Origin: Poriferisulfidus sp963668445
GTDB taxonomy: Bacteria > Pseudomonadota > Gammaproteobacteria > Poriferisulfidales > Poriferisulfidaceae
Assembly: GCA_963668445.1 (NCBI GenBank)
Contig: OY764335.1
Location: 434,001 to 498,000 of the forward strand
DNA length: 64,000 nucleotides
Reading direction: 5' to 3'
Under the pieces are notes generated by a model that was not told the DNA's origin, did not search any database, and saw nothing but the letters and a program-made list of their open reading frames with translations. The stretch's first letter is position 1; every line of letters begins with the position of its first letter. Of the stretch, positions 42,419 through 51,466 are shown piece by piece. The position numbers and the translations under genes are program-made.

Positions 42419-43747
42419 TTGCAGTATCGCTCTTATTTCGAGCCTTTTCGGGAACTAGCCCTGCAACAGAATTTCCGCCGTAGCGTGGTGCTGATGGGCC
42501 CGCGCCGCATCGGGAAGACAGTGCTGCTGCTGCAATTGGTGCAATGGCTGCTTGATGACGGATTCCCATCGGGACGCATCTTTTACTTGTCGCTGGACAC
42601 GCCGATGTATCACGGGGCACCGCTGGAGAAACTGCTGAATCTGTATTGCACTCAAAAAGGCTGCGGGCCGAATGAACGCAGCATCGTCATCTTTGATGAA
42701 ATTCAGTATCTCAAGGACTGGGAAGCCCATCTCAAGTCTCTGACGGACCGCTACCCGGAGTTCCGATTCATCGCGTCGGGGTCGGCAGCCGCAGCCTTGG
42801 AGTTGAAAAGCCAAGAGTCCGGTGCAGGCCGATTCACGGATTTCAATCTGCCGCCACTTGCGTTTTCAGAATTTCTGTGTTTCAGGAATCTGGAAGGGGA
42901 ATTGATGCAATCGGACTCGAAGCGCCCCGGACGCTACAAGACGGTTGACATAGACCGGCTCAATACGCATTTTCTGGATTATCTGAATATTGGCGGCTAT
43001 CCAGAAATGGTGCTGCATCCCCAATCGCACACATCTGTCGTGCGCCATCTCCGTCAGGATGTGGTCGACAAGGTTCTGCTGCGCGACCTGCCCAGCTTGT
43101 ACGGCATCCATGATGTGCAGGAAATGAATCGTCTTCTGACATTTGTGGCCTACCATTCGGGTAAGGAAGTCAGTTTGAATAATCTTGCGGAGGGCTCCGG
43201 CGTGAGCAAGAACACCATCCAGAAATATCTGGAATATCTGGAAGCAGCGTTTCTGATCATGCGGGTGCGGCGCGTAGACGATAGCGGGAAAACATTTCAG
43301 CGCGCTACCGCGTTCAAAATCTGCCTAACCAATCCGACATTGCGTTCCGCCTTGTTCGCACCGCTCGCTCCAGATGATCCGGCCATGGGGAGCATGGTCG
43401 AAACGGCGATTTTCAGCCAGTGGCTTCATGCACCGCAAATGCGCTATTTGCACTATGCACGGTGGGGGCGGGACGGTCGGGAAGTGGACATTGTGGCACT
43501 TAATCCGACGACGCTGAAGCCCAAGCGGGCGTACGAAATCAAATGGTCGGACAAATACGCTGGCTGCGCTAGCCGGCTCTCGGCGCTGTTCGCCTTTGCG
43601 GAGAAAAATGGCTTGCAGAAAGTCGGGATCAGCAGCAAAACGCGTACGATAAATGAAAAAGTCAAAGACATTGCGGTGCAGCATTTCCCTTGCGCCTTGC
43701 ATTGCTATGAGCTGGGGCGCAGGATGTTGCACGATCAAACGCTATGA
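42419..43747 (+). CDS. AAA ATPase with DUF4143 domain
   Basis: 442 residues from TTG 42419; no ATG or GTG lies between the preceding in-frame TGA and the P-loop, so TTG is the only usable start. Walker A VVLMGPRRIGKTVLL (K33), Walker B IVIFDEIQYLKDWE (D93, E94), sensor IASGSAAAALE, LAFSEFLCF, a helix-turn-helix-like GVSKNTIQKYLEYLEAA, and the C-terminal nuclease-like DUF4143 block (MVETAIFSQWL, GREVDIVAL, AYEIKWSD). These ATPases are widespread and poorly understood accessory genes. Less GC-rich than the flanking genes, consistent with transfer. Confidence 0.85.
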   Translation: MQYRSYFEPFRELALQQNFRRSVVLMGPRRIGKTVLLLQLVQWLLDDGFPSGRIFYLSLDTPMYHGAPLEKLLNLYCTQKGCGPNERSIVIFDEIQYLKDWEAHLKSLTDRYPEFRFIASGSAAAALELKSQESGAGRFTDFNLPPLAFSEFLCFRNLEGELMQSDSKRPGRYKTVDIDRLNTHFLDYLNIGGYPEMVLHPQSHTSVVRHLRQDVVDKVLLRDLPSLYGIHDVQEMNRLLTFVAYHSGKEVSLNNLAEGSGVSKNTIQKYLEYLEAAFLIMRVRRVDDSGKTFQRATAFKICLTNPTLRSALFAPLAPDDPAMGSMVETAIFSQWLHAPQMRYLHYARWGRDGREVDIVALNPTTLKPKRAYEIKWSDKYAGCASRLSALFAFAEKNGLQKVGISSKTRTINEKVKDIAVQHFPCALHCYELGRRMLHDQTL

Positions 43748-43879
43748 TGGTGTGGCGCACACATTTGCCGGAGGAAACCGCCGCCGCCACGACTGCGGCG
43801 ACGGGCTCCGAGCGCATATTCCGGCGGTCGGATGCAGGGCGTACGGAAGGCGCGGCGCCACGGATGCCCAAGACCCTGT

Positions 43880-43885
43880 TAAAAT
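43880..43885 (+). promoter_or_regulatory. putative extended -10 of aroC
   Basis: TGTTAAAAT provides a TGn extended -10 with TAAAAT, only 10 bp before the aroC ATG at 43896; transcripts would have a very short leader. Confidence 0.4.
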
Positions 43886-43895
43886 CCCCATTCAA

Positions 43896-44975
43896 ATGGC
43901 CGGGAATACGATTGGCACGCTGTTTGCCGTAACCACGTTCGGCGAGAGTCACGGACCGGCGATCGGTTGCGTGATCGACGGCTGTCCGCCAGACTTGGAA
44001 TTGGCGGAGTCGGACATGCAGCGCGATCTGGACCGGCGACGGCCTGGGCAGACCCGGCACACCAGCCAGCGCCGCGAACCGGATCAGGTGCGAATTCTGT
44101 CCGGCGTGTTCGAGGGCCGGACCACGGGCGCGCCGATCGCGCTGCTGATCGAAAATCAGGATGCCCGCTCCAAGGACTATTTGGCGTTGCGCGACTTGTT
44201 CCGTCCGGGCCATGCGGACTATACGTGGCAGCGCAAGTACGGCATCCGTGATTACCGCGGCGGCGGACGTTCGTCGGCGCGCGAGACGGCGATGCGCGTG
44301 GCGGCAGGCGCGGTCGCCAAGAAATGGCTGCGGGAGCGGCATGGCGTGGGCATTCGCGGCTGCGTGCGGCAGGTCGGCCCGATTCGTGCCAAGGGCATCG
44401 ATTGGGGGGCGGTCGAGGCCAACCCGTTCTTCTTCCCGGACGCGGCACGTGTGCCGGAACTGGAACAGTATATGGACGATTTGCGCCGGGCCGGCGATTC
44501 GGTCGGCGCGTGCGTGGAGGTGGAGGCCGAAGGCTTGCCTGTCGGCTGGGGCGAACCGGTTTTCGACCGGCTGGACGCTGCGGTGGCGCATGCTCTGATG
44601 AGCATTAATGCGGTCAAGGCGGTCGGCATTGGCGACGGTTTTGCCGTCGTCGAGCAGCGCGGCAGCGAGCATCGCGACGAGATGACGCCGGACGGCTTCC
44701 TGTCCAATCATGCCGGCGGCGTGCTGGGGGGCGTGAGTTCCGGGCAGACGCTGCGGGCGGCGGTCGCGTTCAAGCCGACGTCCAGCATCCGCATTCCGGG
44801 CCGTACGATCGACCGGAGCGGCAAGGCGGCCGAAGTGGCGACCAAGGGGCGCCACGATCCATGCGTCGGTCTGCGTGCTGTGCCGATCGCGGAGGCGATG
44901 CTGGCGCTGGCGCTGGCGGATCACGCGTTGCGCCATCAGGCCCAGTGTGGCGATGTGGCGGAAGCCGACGCGTGA
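43896..44975 (+). CDS. aroC: AroC, chorismate synthase
   Basis: 359 residues from MAGNTIGTLFAVTTFGESHG, the canonical start. Converts EPSP to chorismate with reduced FMN. Motifs: ESHGPAIGCVIDGCP, RRPGQTRHTSQRREPD, RPGHADYTWQRKYG, RDYRGGGRSSARETA and GGVSSGQTLRA. Its stop overlaps the MFS start (GTGA). Supplies chorismate for TrpE, and for the chorismatase at 22552. Confidence 0.96.
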   Translation: MAGNTIGTLFAVTTFGESHGPAIGCVIDGCPPDLELAESDMQRDLDRRRPGQTRHTSQRREPDQVRILSGVFEGRTTGAPIALLIENQDARSKDYLALRDLFRPGHADYTWQRKYGIRDYRGGGRSSARETAMRVAAGAVAKKWLRERHGVGIRGCVRQVGPIRAKGIDWGAVEANPFFFPDAARVPELEQYMDDLRRAGDSVGACVEVEAEGLPVGWGEPVFDRLDAAVAHALMSINAVKAVGIGDGFAVVEQRGSEHRDEMTPDGFLSNHAGGVLGGVSSGQTLRAAVAFKPTSSIRIPGRTIDRSGKAAEVATKGRHDPCVGLRAVPIAEAMLALALADHALRHQAQCGDVAEADA

Positions 44976-46165
44976 ACGTCGCGCAGTACGCCCGCTTCTC
45001 CGGGTTCTATTTTTTCTACTTCGCGTCGCTTGGCGTCTTCCTGCCGTTCTGGCCGCTGTATCTGCAGCATCTGGGCTTCAATGCGCTGGAGATCGGGCAG
45101 TTGGTGGCCATCGTCATGGCGGCCGGCATCGTGGCGCCGAATTTGTGGGCTTGGCTGGCGGACCACACCGAGCAGCGGCTGCTGCTGATTCGGCTGGCGG
45201 CGGCGGCCGCCGCCGCCGGCTTGCTGGCGCTGCAGTGGGTCGTCAGTTTCGACGGCATGGTGTTCTGGCTGCTGCTGTTCAGCTTCTTCTGGTACGCCTC
45301 GCTACCGCTGGTCGAAGGCGTGACGCTGACGCATCTGGATTATGCGGCAGGCCGTTTCGCCTACGTGCATATTCGGCTGTGGGGTTCGCTCGGCTTCGTG
45401 GTCCTATGCGTGGCATTGGCGGTGCTCACCGCCGATGGCACGGCATGGCATTGGGTGCCGCTGGGGCTCCTGTTCTGCCATCTGGGCGTTTTTCTGATGA
45501 CATTGACGCTGACCAGCCGTCCGCACCGGGTGGAGCATCCGCCGCATGTGACGCTGCTCGATCTGCTGCGCCATCCCGTCGTGCTGGGGCTGATGGCGGC
45601 GTTGGTGCTGATGCAGGTCAGCCACGGGCCGTACTATACGTTCTATTCCATCTATTTGGAGAGCTACGGCTATCCGAAGAGCAGTCTGGCCGCGTTGTGG
45701 TCGATCGCCGTATGCGGGGAGATTCTGGTGTTTTTGTTCTTTGCGCGCTATTTCGCGCATCGCGGGCCGAGCGGGTTGTTCGCTGCCGCCTTCCTGCTGG
45801 CCGCCGTGCGCTGGGCGGTGCTCGGCAGTTTTCCGCAGCACACGGCGGCGGTGTTGGGAGCGCAGCTCCTGCATGCGGCGACCTACGGCCTCTACCATGC
45901 GGTCGCGGTGCGACTGATCCATCGCCTGTTTCCAGGGCGGATGCAAGGTCGGGGGCAGGCGTTGTATTCTTCGATGAGCTATGGCGTGGGCGCGTCGCTT
46001 GGATGCTTGTTAGCCGGCATCGCTTGGGATGAGATCGGTCCGAACACGACGTTTTATGCGGCGGCAGGCGTCGCCCTTCTGGGCATGGCGGTCGGCTGGC
46101 TTGCGGTGCGCCATGTCGCGCCGCTGAGTTCGAGTGCGCCGTCCTCCGGCGCCAAGGAGGCGTGA
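44972..46165 (+). CDS. MFS transporter, HcaT-like (MFS_1-like)
   Basis: 397 residues from a GTG overlapping the aroC stop. Twelve hydrophobic segments. Start VNVAQYARFSGFYFFYFASL and GVFLPFWPLYLQHLGFNALE resembles the HcaT/3-phenylpropionate transporter group, which also includes nucleoside-H+ symporter-like proteins. EGVTLTHLDYAAGRFAYVHI carries the conserved loop 4 region. Substrate unknown. Confidence 0.85.
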   Translation: MNVAQYARFSGFYFFYFASLGVFLPFWPLYLQHLGFNALEIGQLVAIVMAAGIVAPNLWAWLADHTEQRLLLIRLAAAAAAAGLLALQWVVSFDGMVFWLLLFSFFWYASLPLVEGVTLTHLDYAAGRFAYVHIRLWGSLGFVVLCVALAVLTADGTAWHWVPLGLLFCHLGVFLMTLTLTSRPHRVEHPPHVTLLDLLRHPVVLGLMAALVLMQVSHGPYYTFYSIYLESYGYPKSSLAALWSIAVCGEILVFLFFARYFAHRGPSGLFAAAFLLAAVRWAVLGSFPQHTAAVLGAQLLHAATYGLYHAVAVRLIHRLFPGRMQGRGQALYSSMSYGVGASLGCLLAGIAWDEIGPNTTFYAAAGVALLGMAVGWLAVRHVAPLSSSAPSSGAKEA

Positions 46166-46172
46166 CGCTCCG

Positions 46173-46185
46173 GGCGGCTGCCGCC
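46173..46185. terminator. possible hairpin between the MFS gene and converging dapD
   Basis: GGCGGC-T-GCCGCC inverted repeat 7 bp after the MFS stop; no T-tract. Similar GGCGGC hairpin as at 20070. Confidence 0.3.
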
Positions 46186-46195
46186 GAACAGGCGG

Positions 46196-47029
46196 TTACG
46201 GCGCGGAATCGACCGCTTCGCGCAGCAGCGCGTTGATGCCGATCTTGCGGCGGGTCTTGTCGTCGACCTGCTTGACGATGACGGCGCAGGCCAGACTGTA
46301 GCATCCGTCCGCCGACGGCAGCGAGCCTGGCACGACGACAGCCCCGGCGGGTACCCGCCCGTAGGTGACTTCGTCCCGGGCGCGATCGTAGATGCGCGTG
46401 CTCTGACCGATGAAGACGCCCATGGAAATGACGGCGCCGCGCTCGACGATGACGCCTTCGACGATTTCCGAGCGCGCGCCGATGAAGCAGTTGTCTTCGA
46501 TAATGGTGGGCGCGGCCTGCAGGGGTTCCAGCACGCCGCCGATGCCGACGCCGCCGGACAGGTGCACGTTCTTGCCGATCTGGGCACAGGAGCCGACGGT
46601 CGCCCACGTGTCCACCATCGTGCCGGTATCGACGTAGGCTCCGATATTCACGAAGCTCGGCATCATGACCACGCCGGGCGCGACGTAGCTGCCGAAGCGG
46701 GCGGTCGCCGGCGGCACGATGCGTACGCCGCCGCGTTCGAGGTCTTCGGCCGAACCCTGCGCGAATCGGCTCGGCACCTTGTCGCGGTAGCGCGTGTAGC
46801 CGTGGTCGATGACGGCGTTGCCGTGCAGGCAAAACGACAGCAGGACGGCCTTTTTGAGCCATTCGTGGATGGTCCAGACGCCGTCCGCAGGTTCCGCGAC
46901 GCGCCGCCGACCGTCGTTGAGGTCCTGCAAGGCTTCCTGAACGGCTTCCCGCACGGACGGCGGGGCCGCCTGCGGCGTGAATTGGTCGCGCTCTTCGTAG
47001 GCTTGTTCGATGGTGGCCTGAAGCGTCAT
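46196..47029 (-). CDS. dapD: DapD, tetrahydrodipicolinate N-succinyltransferase
   Basis: 277 residues. Left-handed beta-helix acyltransferase: VVMMPSFVNIGAYVDTGTMV, WATVGSCAQIGKNVHLSGGV, GVLEPLQAAPTIIEDNCFIG. N-terminal helical domain and the usual end GINALLREAVD. Second-stage lysine/DAP enzyme of the succinylase branch. A TATAAT lies on the minus strand 27 bp upstream. Confidence 0.97.
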   Translation of the reverse strand: MTLQATIEQAYEERDQFTPQAAPPSVREAVQEALQDLNDGRRRVAEPADGVWTIHEWLKKAVLLSFCLHGNAVIDHGYTRYRDKVPSRFAQGSAEDLERGGVRIVPPATARFGSYVAPGVVMMPSFVNIGAYVDTGTMVDTWATVGSCAQIGKNVHLSGGVGIGGVLEPLQAAPTIIEDNCFIGARSEIVEGVIVERGAVISMGVFIGQSTRIYDRARDEVTYGRVPAGAVVVPGSLPSADGCYSLACAVIVKQVDDKTRRKIGINALLREAVDSAP

Positions 47030-47056
47030 GGGGGCGATGGGCGAAACGGTGCGCGT

Positions 47057-47062
47057 ATTATA
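47057..47062 (-). promoter_or_regulatory. putative -10 of dapD
   Basis: Perfect TATAAT on the minus strand, 27 bp from the dapD ATG. No -35 recognised. Confidence 0.4.
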
Positions 47063-47122
47063 GGGGTGGACAAGGCCGGCGCGGGATCCGCCCGGCGCAA
47101 GGGCTTCCGTAAAGCTGCGTGG

Positions 47123-48130
47123 CTACTGCGAGGTCGCCGTCTTCAGAAGTTCGACGAGTTCGCCGCATTCCTTGCGGCGCACCGATGCCAACGGAGTGTG
47201 GCCTTCCGAATTTTCTGCATGCGCGTCCGCGCCGGCCTCGAGCAGCAGCCGGGCCATCGCGATGTTGCAGTCGGCGGCCGCAGTGTGAAGCGGCGTCATG
47301 CCGGCGCGTGCGCCCGTATTGACGTCGGCGCCCAGTTCGATGAGCTGGCGGACCGTTTCGATATGGCGGGAGCGGACGGCTTCATGCAAGGGAGTATCGT
47401 CGTGGTCGCTGCGTGCGTTGATCGATGCGCCGTTTTGGATCAGCAGTTCGGCGGTGGAAGCGTGGCCTTTCCGGGCGGCGTCGTGCAGTGGCGTGCGGAG
47501 ATCGTGGTTCGCCGCATTGATTTCCGCCTCGGCTTCGATCAGCACATGGACGACCCAGACGCGCCCTTTTTCTGCGGCCGCATGCAGCGGCGTGTTGCCG
47601 TCGTCGTCTTGCGCACTGACATCCGCGCCCTCGGCAAGCAGCAGTGGGACGATGTCGTGGTGCCCGTTGCGGGCCGTTTCGTGCAAGGCGGTGCGGCCGT
47701 CCTTGTTCCTCATGCCTGCGTCCGCCAGTTCGGCAATCAGCAGCTTGGCCGTATCGAACTGGCCGTTTTGCGCCGCTTCGTGCAAGGGCGTATTGCCGAC
47801 GCCGTCGGACGCGTTGACGAGGGCTTCGTGCTCGACCAGAAGCTGGACCATGTCGGTATGCCCGCCTCTGGCCGCGAAATGCAGGGGCCGGCTGCCGCCC
47901 AGATTGGTGAGCGCATTGGCGTCCGCCCCATGCGCGAGCGCGGCCTTCGCGGCCGCATGGTTGCCGTCGTGGGCAGCGCGCATCAGATACGTGTCTTCGG
48001 GGTCTCCGGTCTCCACGACCGCGTCCGTGGCCGCATCAGCCACGTATTCCATCGCGTCGGCTGTAATGTCGGCAAGCGCGCAGGCACCCAGCAGAGGTGC
48101 AGTCGGAATCAGGAGCAGGGCTTTATGCAT
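47123..48130 (-). CDS. ankyrin-repeat lipoprotein
   Basis: 335 residues. Lipoprotein signal MHKALLLIPTAPLLGAC with Cys17 and Ala at +2. Residues ~45-330 are about nine ankyrin repeats (DGNTPLHAAAEKG, DLRTPLHDAARKGH, AGMTPLHTAAAD and similar). Ankyrin repeats bind proteins; bacterial exported examples include partners of catalases and host-interaction factors. No partner gene is adjacent. Repeats are irregular in sequence, so recent expansion is not indicated. Confidence 0.9.
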   Translation of the reverse strand: MHKALLLIPTAPLLGACALADITADAMEYVADAATDAVVETGDPEDTYLMRAAHDGNHAAAKAALAHGADANALTNLGGSRPLHFAARGGHTDMVQLLVEHEALVNASDGVGNTPLHEAAQNGQFDTAKLLIAELADAGMRNKDGRTALHETARNGHHDIVPLLLAEGADVSAQDDDGNTPLHAAAEKGRVWVVHVLIEAEAEINAANHDLRTPLHDAARKGHASTAELLIQNGASINARSDHDDTPLHEAVRSRHIETVRQLIELGADVNTGARAGMTPLHTAAADCNIAMARLLLEAGADAHAENSEGHTPLASVRRKECGELVELLKTATSQ

Positions 48131-48242
48131 CGGACGCCGCAGCTTTATTCGGCCTCGCTAGTTTAACCCATGCTCCCGGGTGCGAGGCATTTTTGTTGGC
48201 GCTTTGTGCCTTATCGCGCCGGCCGGCAATCCGGTTTCGGTG

Positions 48243-49130
48243 CTACAGGAGCAATGCCAGATAGCGATCCAGAAGTAGCGCGGTGAACAGGGCCATCAAG
48301 TAGACGATGGAGTAGGTGAACGTCGGCATGGCCAGTCGGTTGCTGGCTTCGGCCTGCATGCGTACGGCGTAGGCGAGGAAGATGCCATCCAAGGCGAGGG
48401 CGCCGGCGAGGTAGGGAAGGCCGGACAGCCCGATCGCGAACGGCAGCAGGCTGACGGCGGCGAGCAGCACGGTGTAGAGCGTGATCTGCAGCCGCGTGTA
48501 GTCGTCGCCATGGGTGACGGGCAGCATGGGGATTTCGGTTTTCGCGTAGTCTTCCTTGCGGTGCAGGGCGAGAGCCCAGAAGTGCGGCGGCGTCCAGACG
48601 AAGATGATCAGGAACAGCACCAGCGCTCCGGCCTCGACGGCGCCGGTGACAGCGGTCCAGCCGAGGAGCGGCGGCGTGGCACCGGCGGCGCCGCCGATGA
48701 CGATGTTCTGCGGCGTGGCCCGCTTGAGGTACAGCGTATAGATCAGGGCGTAGCCGATCAGCGAGACCAGCGTGAGCCAAGCGGTGAGGGCATTGACGGC
48801 GGCGAGCAGTAGCGCGAAGCCGCCGCCGCCGAGGACGGCGGCCAAGCGCAAGACCTGCGCAGCGCGCAGCGTGCCGCGGGGCAGCGGCCGGGTCTGGGTG
48901 CGGCTCATGCGGGCATCGATGTGCCGGTCGGCGATCTGGTTGATGGCGGCGGCGGCGGCGGCCATCAGCGTGATGCCGATGGCGCCGTGCAGCATCCGTG
49001 CCGGCTGGAGCATCAGGGGGTCGGCCAGCACCATGCCGATCAGCGCGGTGAACGTCATCAGCGCCACGACGCGCGGCTTGGTGACTTCCAGATAGTCGCG
49101 CCATGCAACGGCGCCGGCCGTCGCGCTCAT
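48243..49130 (-). CDS. ctaB: CtaB/CyoE, protohaem IX farnesyltransferase (haem O synthase)
   Basis: 295 residues from MSATAGAVAWRDYLEVTKPR. UbiA-type prenyltransferase: the Asp-rich NQIADRHIDARMSRTQTRPL, second Asp motif region HRKEDYAKTEIPML, and about eight TM helices. Makes haem O for the aa3 oxidase. ATGA overlap with ctaA. Confidence 0.95.
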   Translation of the reverse strand: MSATAGAVAWRDYLEVTKPRVVALMTFTALIGMVLADPLMLQPARMLHGAIGITLMAAAAAAINQIADRHIDARMSRTQTRPLPRGTLRAAQVLRLAAVLGGGGFALLLAAVNALTAWLTLVSLIGYALIYTLYLKRATPQNIVIGGAAGATPPLLGWTAVTGAVEAGALVLFLIIFVWTPPHFWALALHRKEDYAKTEIPMLPVTHGDDYTRLQITLYTVLLAAVSLLPFAIGLSGLPYLAGALALDGIFLAYAVRMQAEASNRLAMPTFTYSIVYLMALFTALLLDRYLALLL

Positions 49131-50125
49131 GGCATGCGCTTGCGTTCCCGCAGCCGGTAGAACTGGGTCAGGACGGCGAGCAGCAGCACGGCGGCGCCGG
49201 CATGGTGCGCGGTCGCGATGGCCAGCGGCAGCTGCCAGACGACGTTGCCGATGCCGAGTCCGAACTGGCCGGCGAGCAGCGCCAGCAGCAGCAGGCCACG
49301 GCGGCGCCATGCGGCGACGCGCGTGCGGATGCCGGCGAGCGCCAGCGCCAGCATCGCCAAGGCGGCGAATGCGGCGCCGATGCGGTGGGCGACATGGATG
49401 GCAGTGCGGGCCGGGCTGTCGAGGATGCCGAACTCGTAGTTGACGCCGAGCCCGCGCCACAGCACGAAGGCGTCCCGGAAGTTCATGTCCGGCGGCCACC
49501 ATTGACCGCGGCAAGTAGGAAAGTCGGGGCAGGCGAGAGCGGCGTAGTTGGTGCTGGTCCAGCCGCCGAGGGCGATTTGCAGGATGAGCAGCGCGAGCGC
49601 GGCGGCGCACCAGCGTTGCAGGGTCGGCGGCGGGCCGGGCGGCGGGTCGGGCCGGTTCCAGTGCCGCAGGAGCAACCACCACAGCCAGGCCAGCGTGGCG
49701 AAGCCGCCGAGCAGATGCGCCGTCACGATCAGCGGCTTGAGCTGCAAGGTGACGGTCCACATGCCCAGCAGGGCCTGAAAGGCGACCAGCGCGAGCAGGC
49801 CGAGCATGCCGCGGGCGAGGCGGGCATCGCCGCGCCCGCTCAGGCACAGCAGCGTCAGCGCTAGCACCACCAGGCCGAGTGCGCCGGCCAAATAGCGGTG
49901 CAGCATTTCGCGGAAGGCCTTGCCGGCGTCGTACGTGCCGCGGGGATCCTGCGCTTGCGCGGCGGCGATTTCCTGCGGCGTGTCAGGCAGGGACGCGAGG
50001 TGGCCGTAGCAGCCGGGCCAATCCGGGCAGCCCAGCCCGGCGTCCGTCAGCCGCACGAAGGCGCCGACCATGGCCACGAGAAGAGCGAGCCCGACGGCGG
50101 CCTTGAGCAGGCGGGAGAACCCCAT
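49127..50125 (-). CDS. ctaA: CtaA/Cox15, haem A synthase
   Basis: 332 residues, eight TM helices. Conserved histidine segments REMLHRYLAGALGL, VTAHLLGGFATLAWL, AIHVAHRIGAAFAAL and ATAHHAGAAVLLL. GLGCPDWPGCYG and LACPDFPTCRGQWWP hold paired cysteines. Oxidises haem O to haem A. Translated with ctaB. Confidence 0.95.
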   Translation of the reverse strand: MGFSRLLKAAVGLALLVAMVGAFVRLTDAGLGCPDWPGCYGHLASLPDTPQEIAAAQAQDPRGTYDAGKAFREMLHRYLAGALGLVVLALTLLCLSGRGDARLARGMLGLLALVAFQALLGMWTVTLQLKPLIVTAHLLGGFATLAWLWWLLLRHWNRPDPPPGPPPTLQRWCAAALALLILQIALGGWTSTNYAALACPDFPTCRGQWWPPDMNFRDAFVLWRGLGVNYEFGILDSPARTAIHVAHRIGAAFAALAMLALALAGIRTRVAAWRRRGLLLLALLAGQFGLGIGNVVWQLPLAIATAHHAGAAVLLLAVLTQFYRLRERKRMP

Positions 50126-50129
50126 GGCG

Positions 50130-50717
50130 TCAGCCGATGCGGGATGCGGCGAGCAGGCGCTTGAGATCTTTCAGCAGGCCGCGGGACGTGGTGTGGTTGC
50201 CGTAGTGCATCAGGAGGTTGCCGAGCGGGTCGACGAGGAACAGTGTGTCGGGCGGCAGGTCTGCGAACGGCGCCGCGTCGAAGGCGGGCGGCTGCGTACG
50301 GATGCGATCCGGTGCGAAGCGTTGCAGGACAGGCGCGTAGCTGCGGCGCAGGCCGTCGTTTTCCAGCATGATCAGAAGCTGCGTGCGGTGGCGCTTGGAG
50401 CCCAAGGATTCGCGCACTTGGCGCATCATGAACAGGGTGGCTTCGCAGTCCAGGCCGCAGGCATCCGCTTGGGCGCGGTACAGGAGGGTCCAGCGCGGCG
50501 CTTGGCCGGAAGCGCGGAACAGCGCCGGCTCCAAGGGTCGGGGTGGCAGGATGAGGGCGCCGTGGCTGTGCCCGCCCGGGTCGGTGCGCAGTTCCGGGTT
50601 GTAGTACAGCACGGCCGAAGCGACCAGCGGCCCGATGAAGGCCAGCACCAGGCCGAGCAGGTAGAGGCGCGAGCGGAGCAGGCGCCGGTCGGCAGGATGC
50701 GAGCCAAGATGGAACAT
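50130..50717 (-). CDS. SCO-like cytochrome oxidase assembly protein
   Basis: 195 residues from MFHLGSHPADRR; the ATG overlaps the SURF1 stop (TGATG). One N-terminal TM helix (LYLLGLVLAFIGPLVASAVL), then a thioredoxin-like fold with ACGLDCEATLF, a CxxxC pair as in SCO copper chaperones, and FLVDPLGNLLMHYG near the C-terminus. Position between surf1 and ctaA fits a CuA or CuB insertion or thiol factor. Confidence 0.75.
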   Translation of the reverse strand: MFHLGSHPADRRLLRSRLYLLGLVLAFIGPLVASAVLYYNPELRTDPGGHSHGALILPPRPLEPALFRASGQAPRWTLLYRAQADACGLDCEATLFMMRQVRESLGSKRHRTQLLIMLENDGLRRSYAPVLQRFAPDRIRTQPPAFDAAPFADLPPDTLFLVDPLGNLLMHYGNHTTSRGLLKDLKRLLAASRIG

Positions 50718-51448
50718 CAGGCGCGCGGCGCGCGGACGCTGCGGATGTAGTACAGCGCGAACAGCAGCAGCGCCATGCCGGCCATGGCGAACCATTGCAT
50801 GGCGTAGCCGGCATGCTTTTCGGCGCTCATCGGCGGCGATGGCCAGCGGCGCTGGAAGCCGTGAGGCTCTCGTTCGCCAAGGCGGACGACGGCGGGCACG
50901 AGGGCGAGTTCGCCCAAGCGTTCCGCGAGCCGTTCGTAATCGATGTCTTGGATCACTTGCGGCCAGCTTTCGCCTTCGAGCAGGTGCGCGGCGTTGGTGA
51001 AGGGGTTGGGTTGGGGCAGATGCACGAGGCCTTCGAGCAGCATGTCGGCGGCGTCGGGCAGCGGGGCGGCAGGGAGTTGCCGGCGGCTCGGACCGGCCGG
51101 CACCCAGCCGCGATCAATGAGCACGATCTGCTGGTAGGTGGCCAGCGCGAACGGCGTCAGCACGTAATAGCCGAGGCGCTTGTCGAGCACTTGGTTGTCG
51201 CGCAGGAATTGGTGCGGGAGGTAGCGTCCGCGCAGGCGCACCTGGCGGCCGGCGAGTTCTGCCAGCGTGCCATCTTCGGGGAAGCGTGTAATATACACGG
51301 GAGTCAGTTGCGCCCGCGCCTGTTGCCGGGCATCCTGCGCACGACGCATTTCGGCACGGTCCAGTTGCCAGAAGCCCAGCGCCAGCAGGACGGCGATCAG
51401 CACCAGGGCGGTGCAGCCGATCGAGAGCAAGGGGCGGAGCCGACGCAT
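50717..51448 (-). CDS. SURF1-family cytochrome oxidase assembly protein
   Basis: 243 residues from MRRLRPLLSIGC; the longer upstream frame is a His-rich shadow of the opposite gene. SURF1 layout: two TM helices, one at each end (ALVLIAVLLALGFWQLDRAE; FAMAGMALLLFALYYIRS), and a periplasmic domain with VRLRGRYLPHQFLRDNQVLD and VLIDRGWVP. Assists haem A insertion in subunit I. Confidence 0.92.
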   Translation of the reverse strand: MRRLRPLLSIGCTALVLIAVLLALGFWQLDRAEMRRAQDARQQARAQLTPVYITRFPEDGTLAELAGRQVRLRGRYLPHQFLRDNQVLDKRLGYYVLTPFALATYQQIVLIDRGWVPAGPSRRQLPAAPLPDAADMLLEGLVHLPQPNPFTNAAHLLEGESWPQVIQDIDYERLAERLGELALVPAVVRLGEREPHGFQRRWPSPPMSAEKHAGYAMQWFAMAGMALLLFALYYIRSVRAPRA

Positions 51449-51466
51449 CGCTAGGGCGAGGGGCTT

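Noticed and set aside
46562..48166. Plus-strand 534-codon frame opposite dapD and the ankyrin gene
   Set aside because: Repetitive Val/Gly/Arg pattern mirrors the antisense of ankyrin repeats; no signal of coding.
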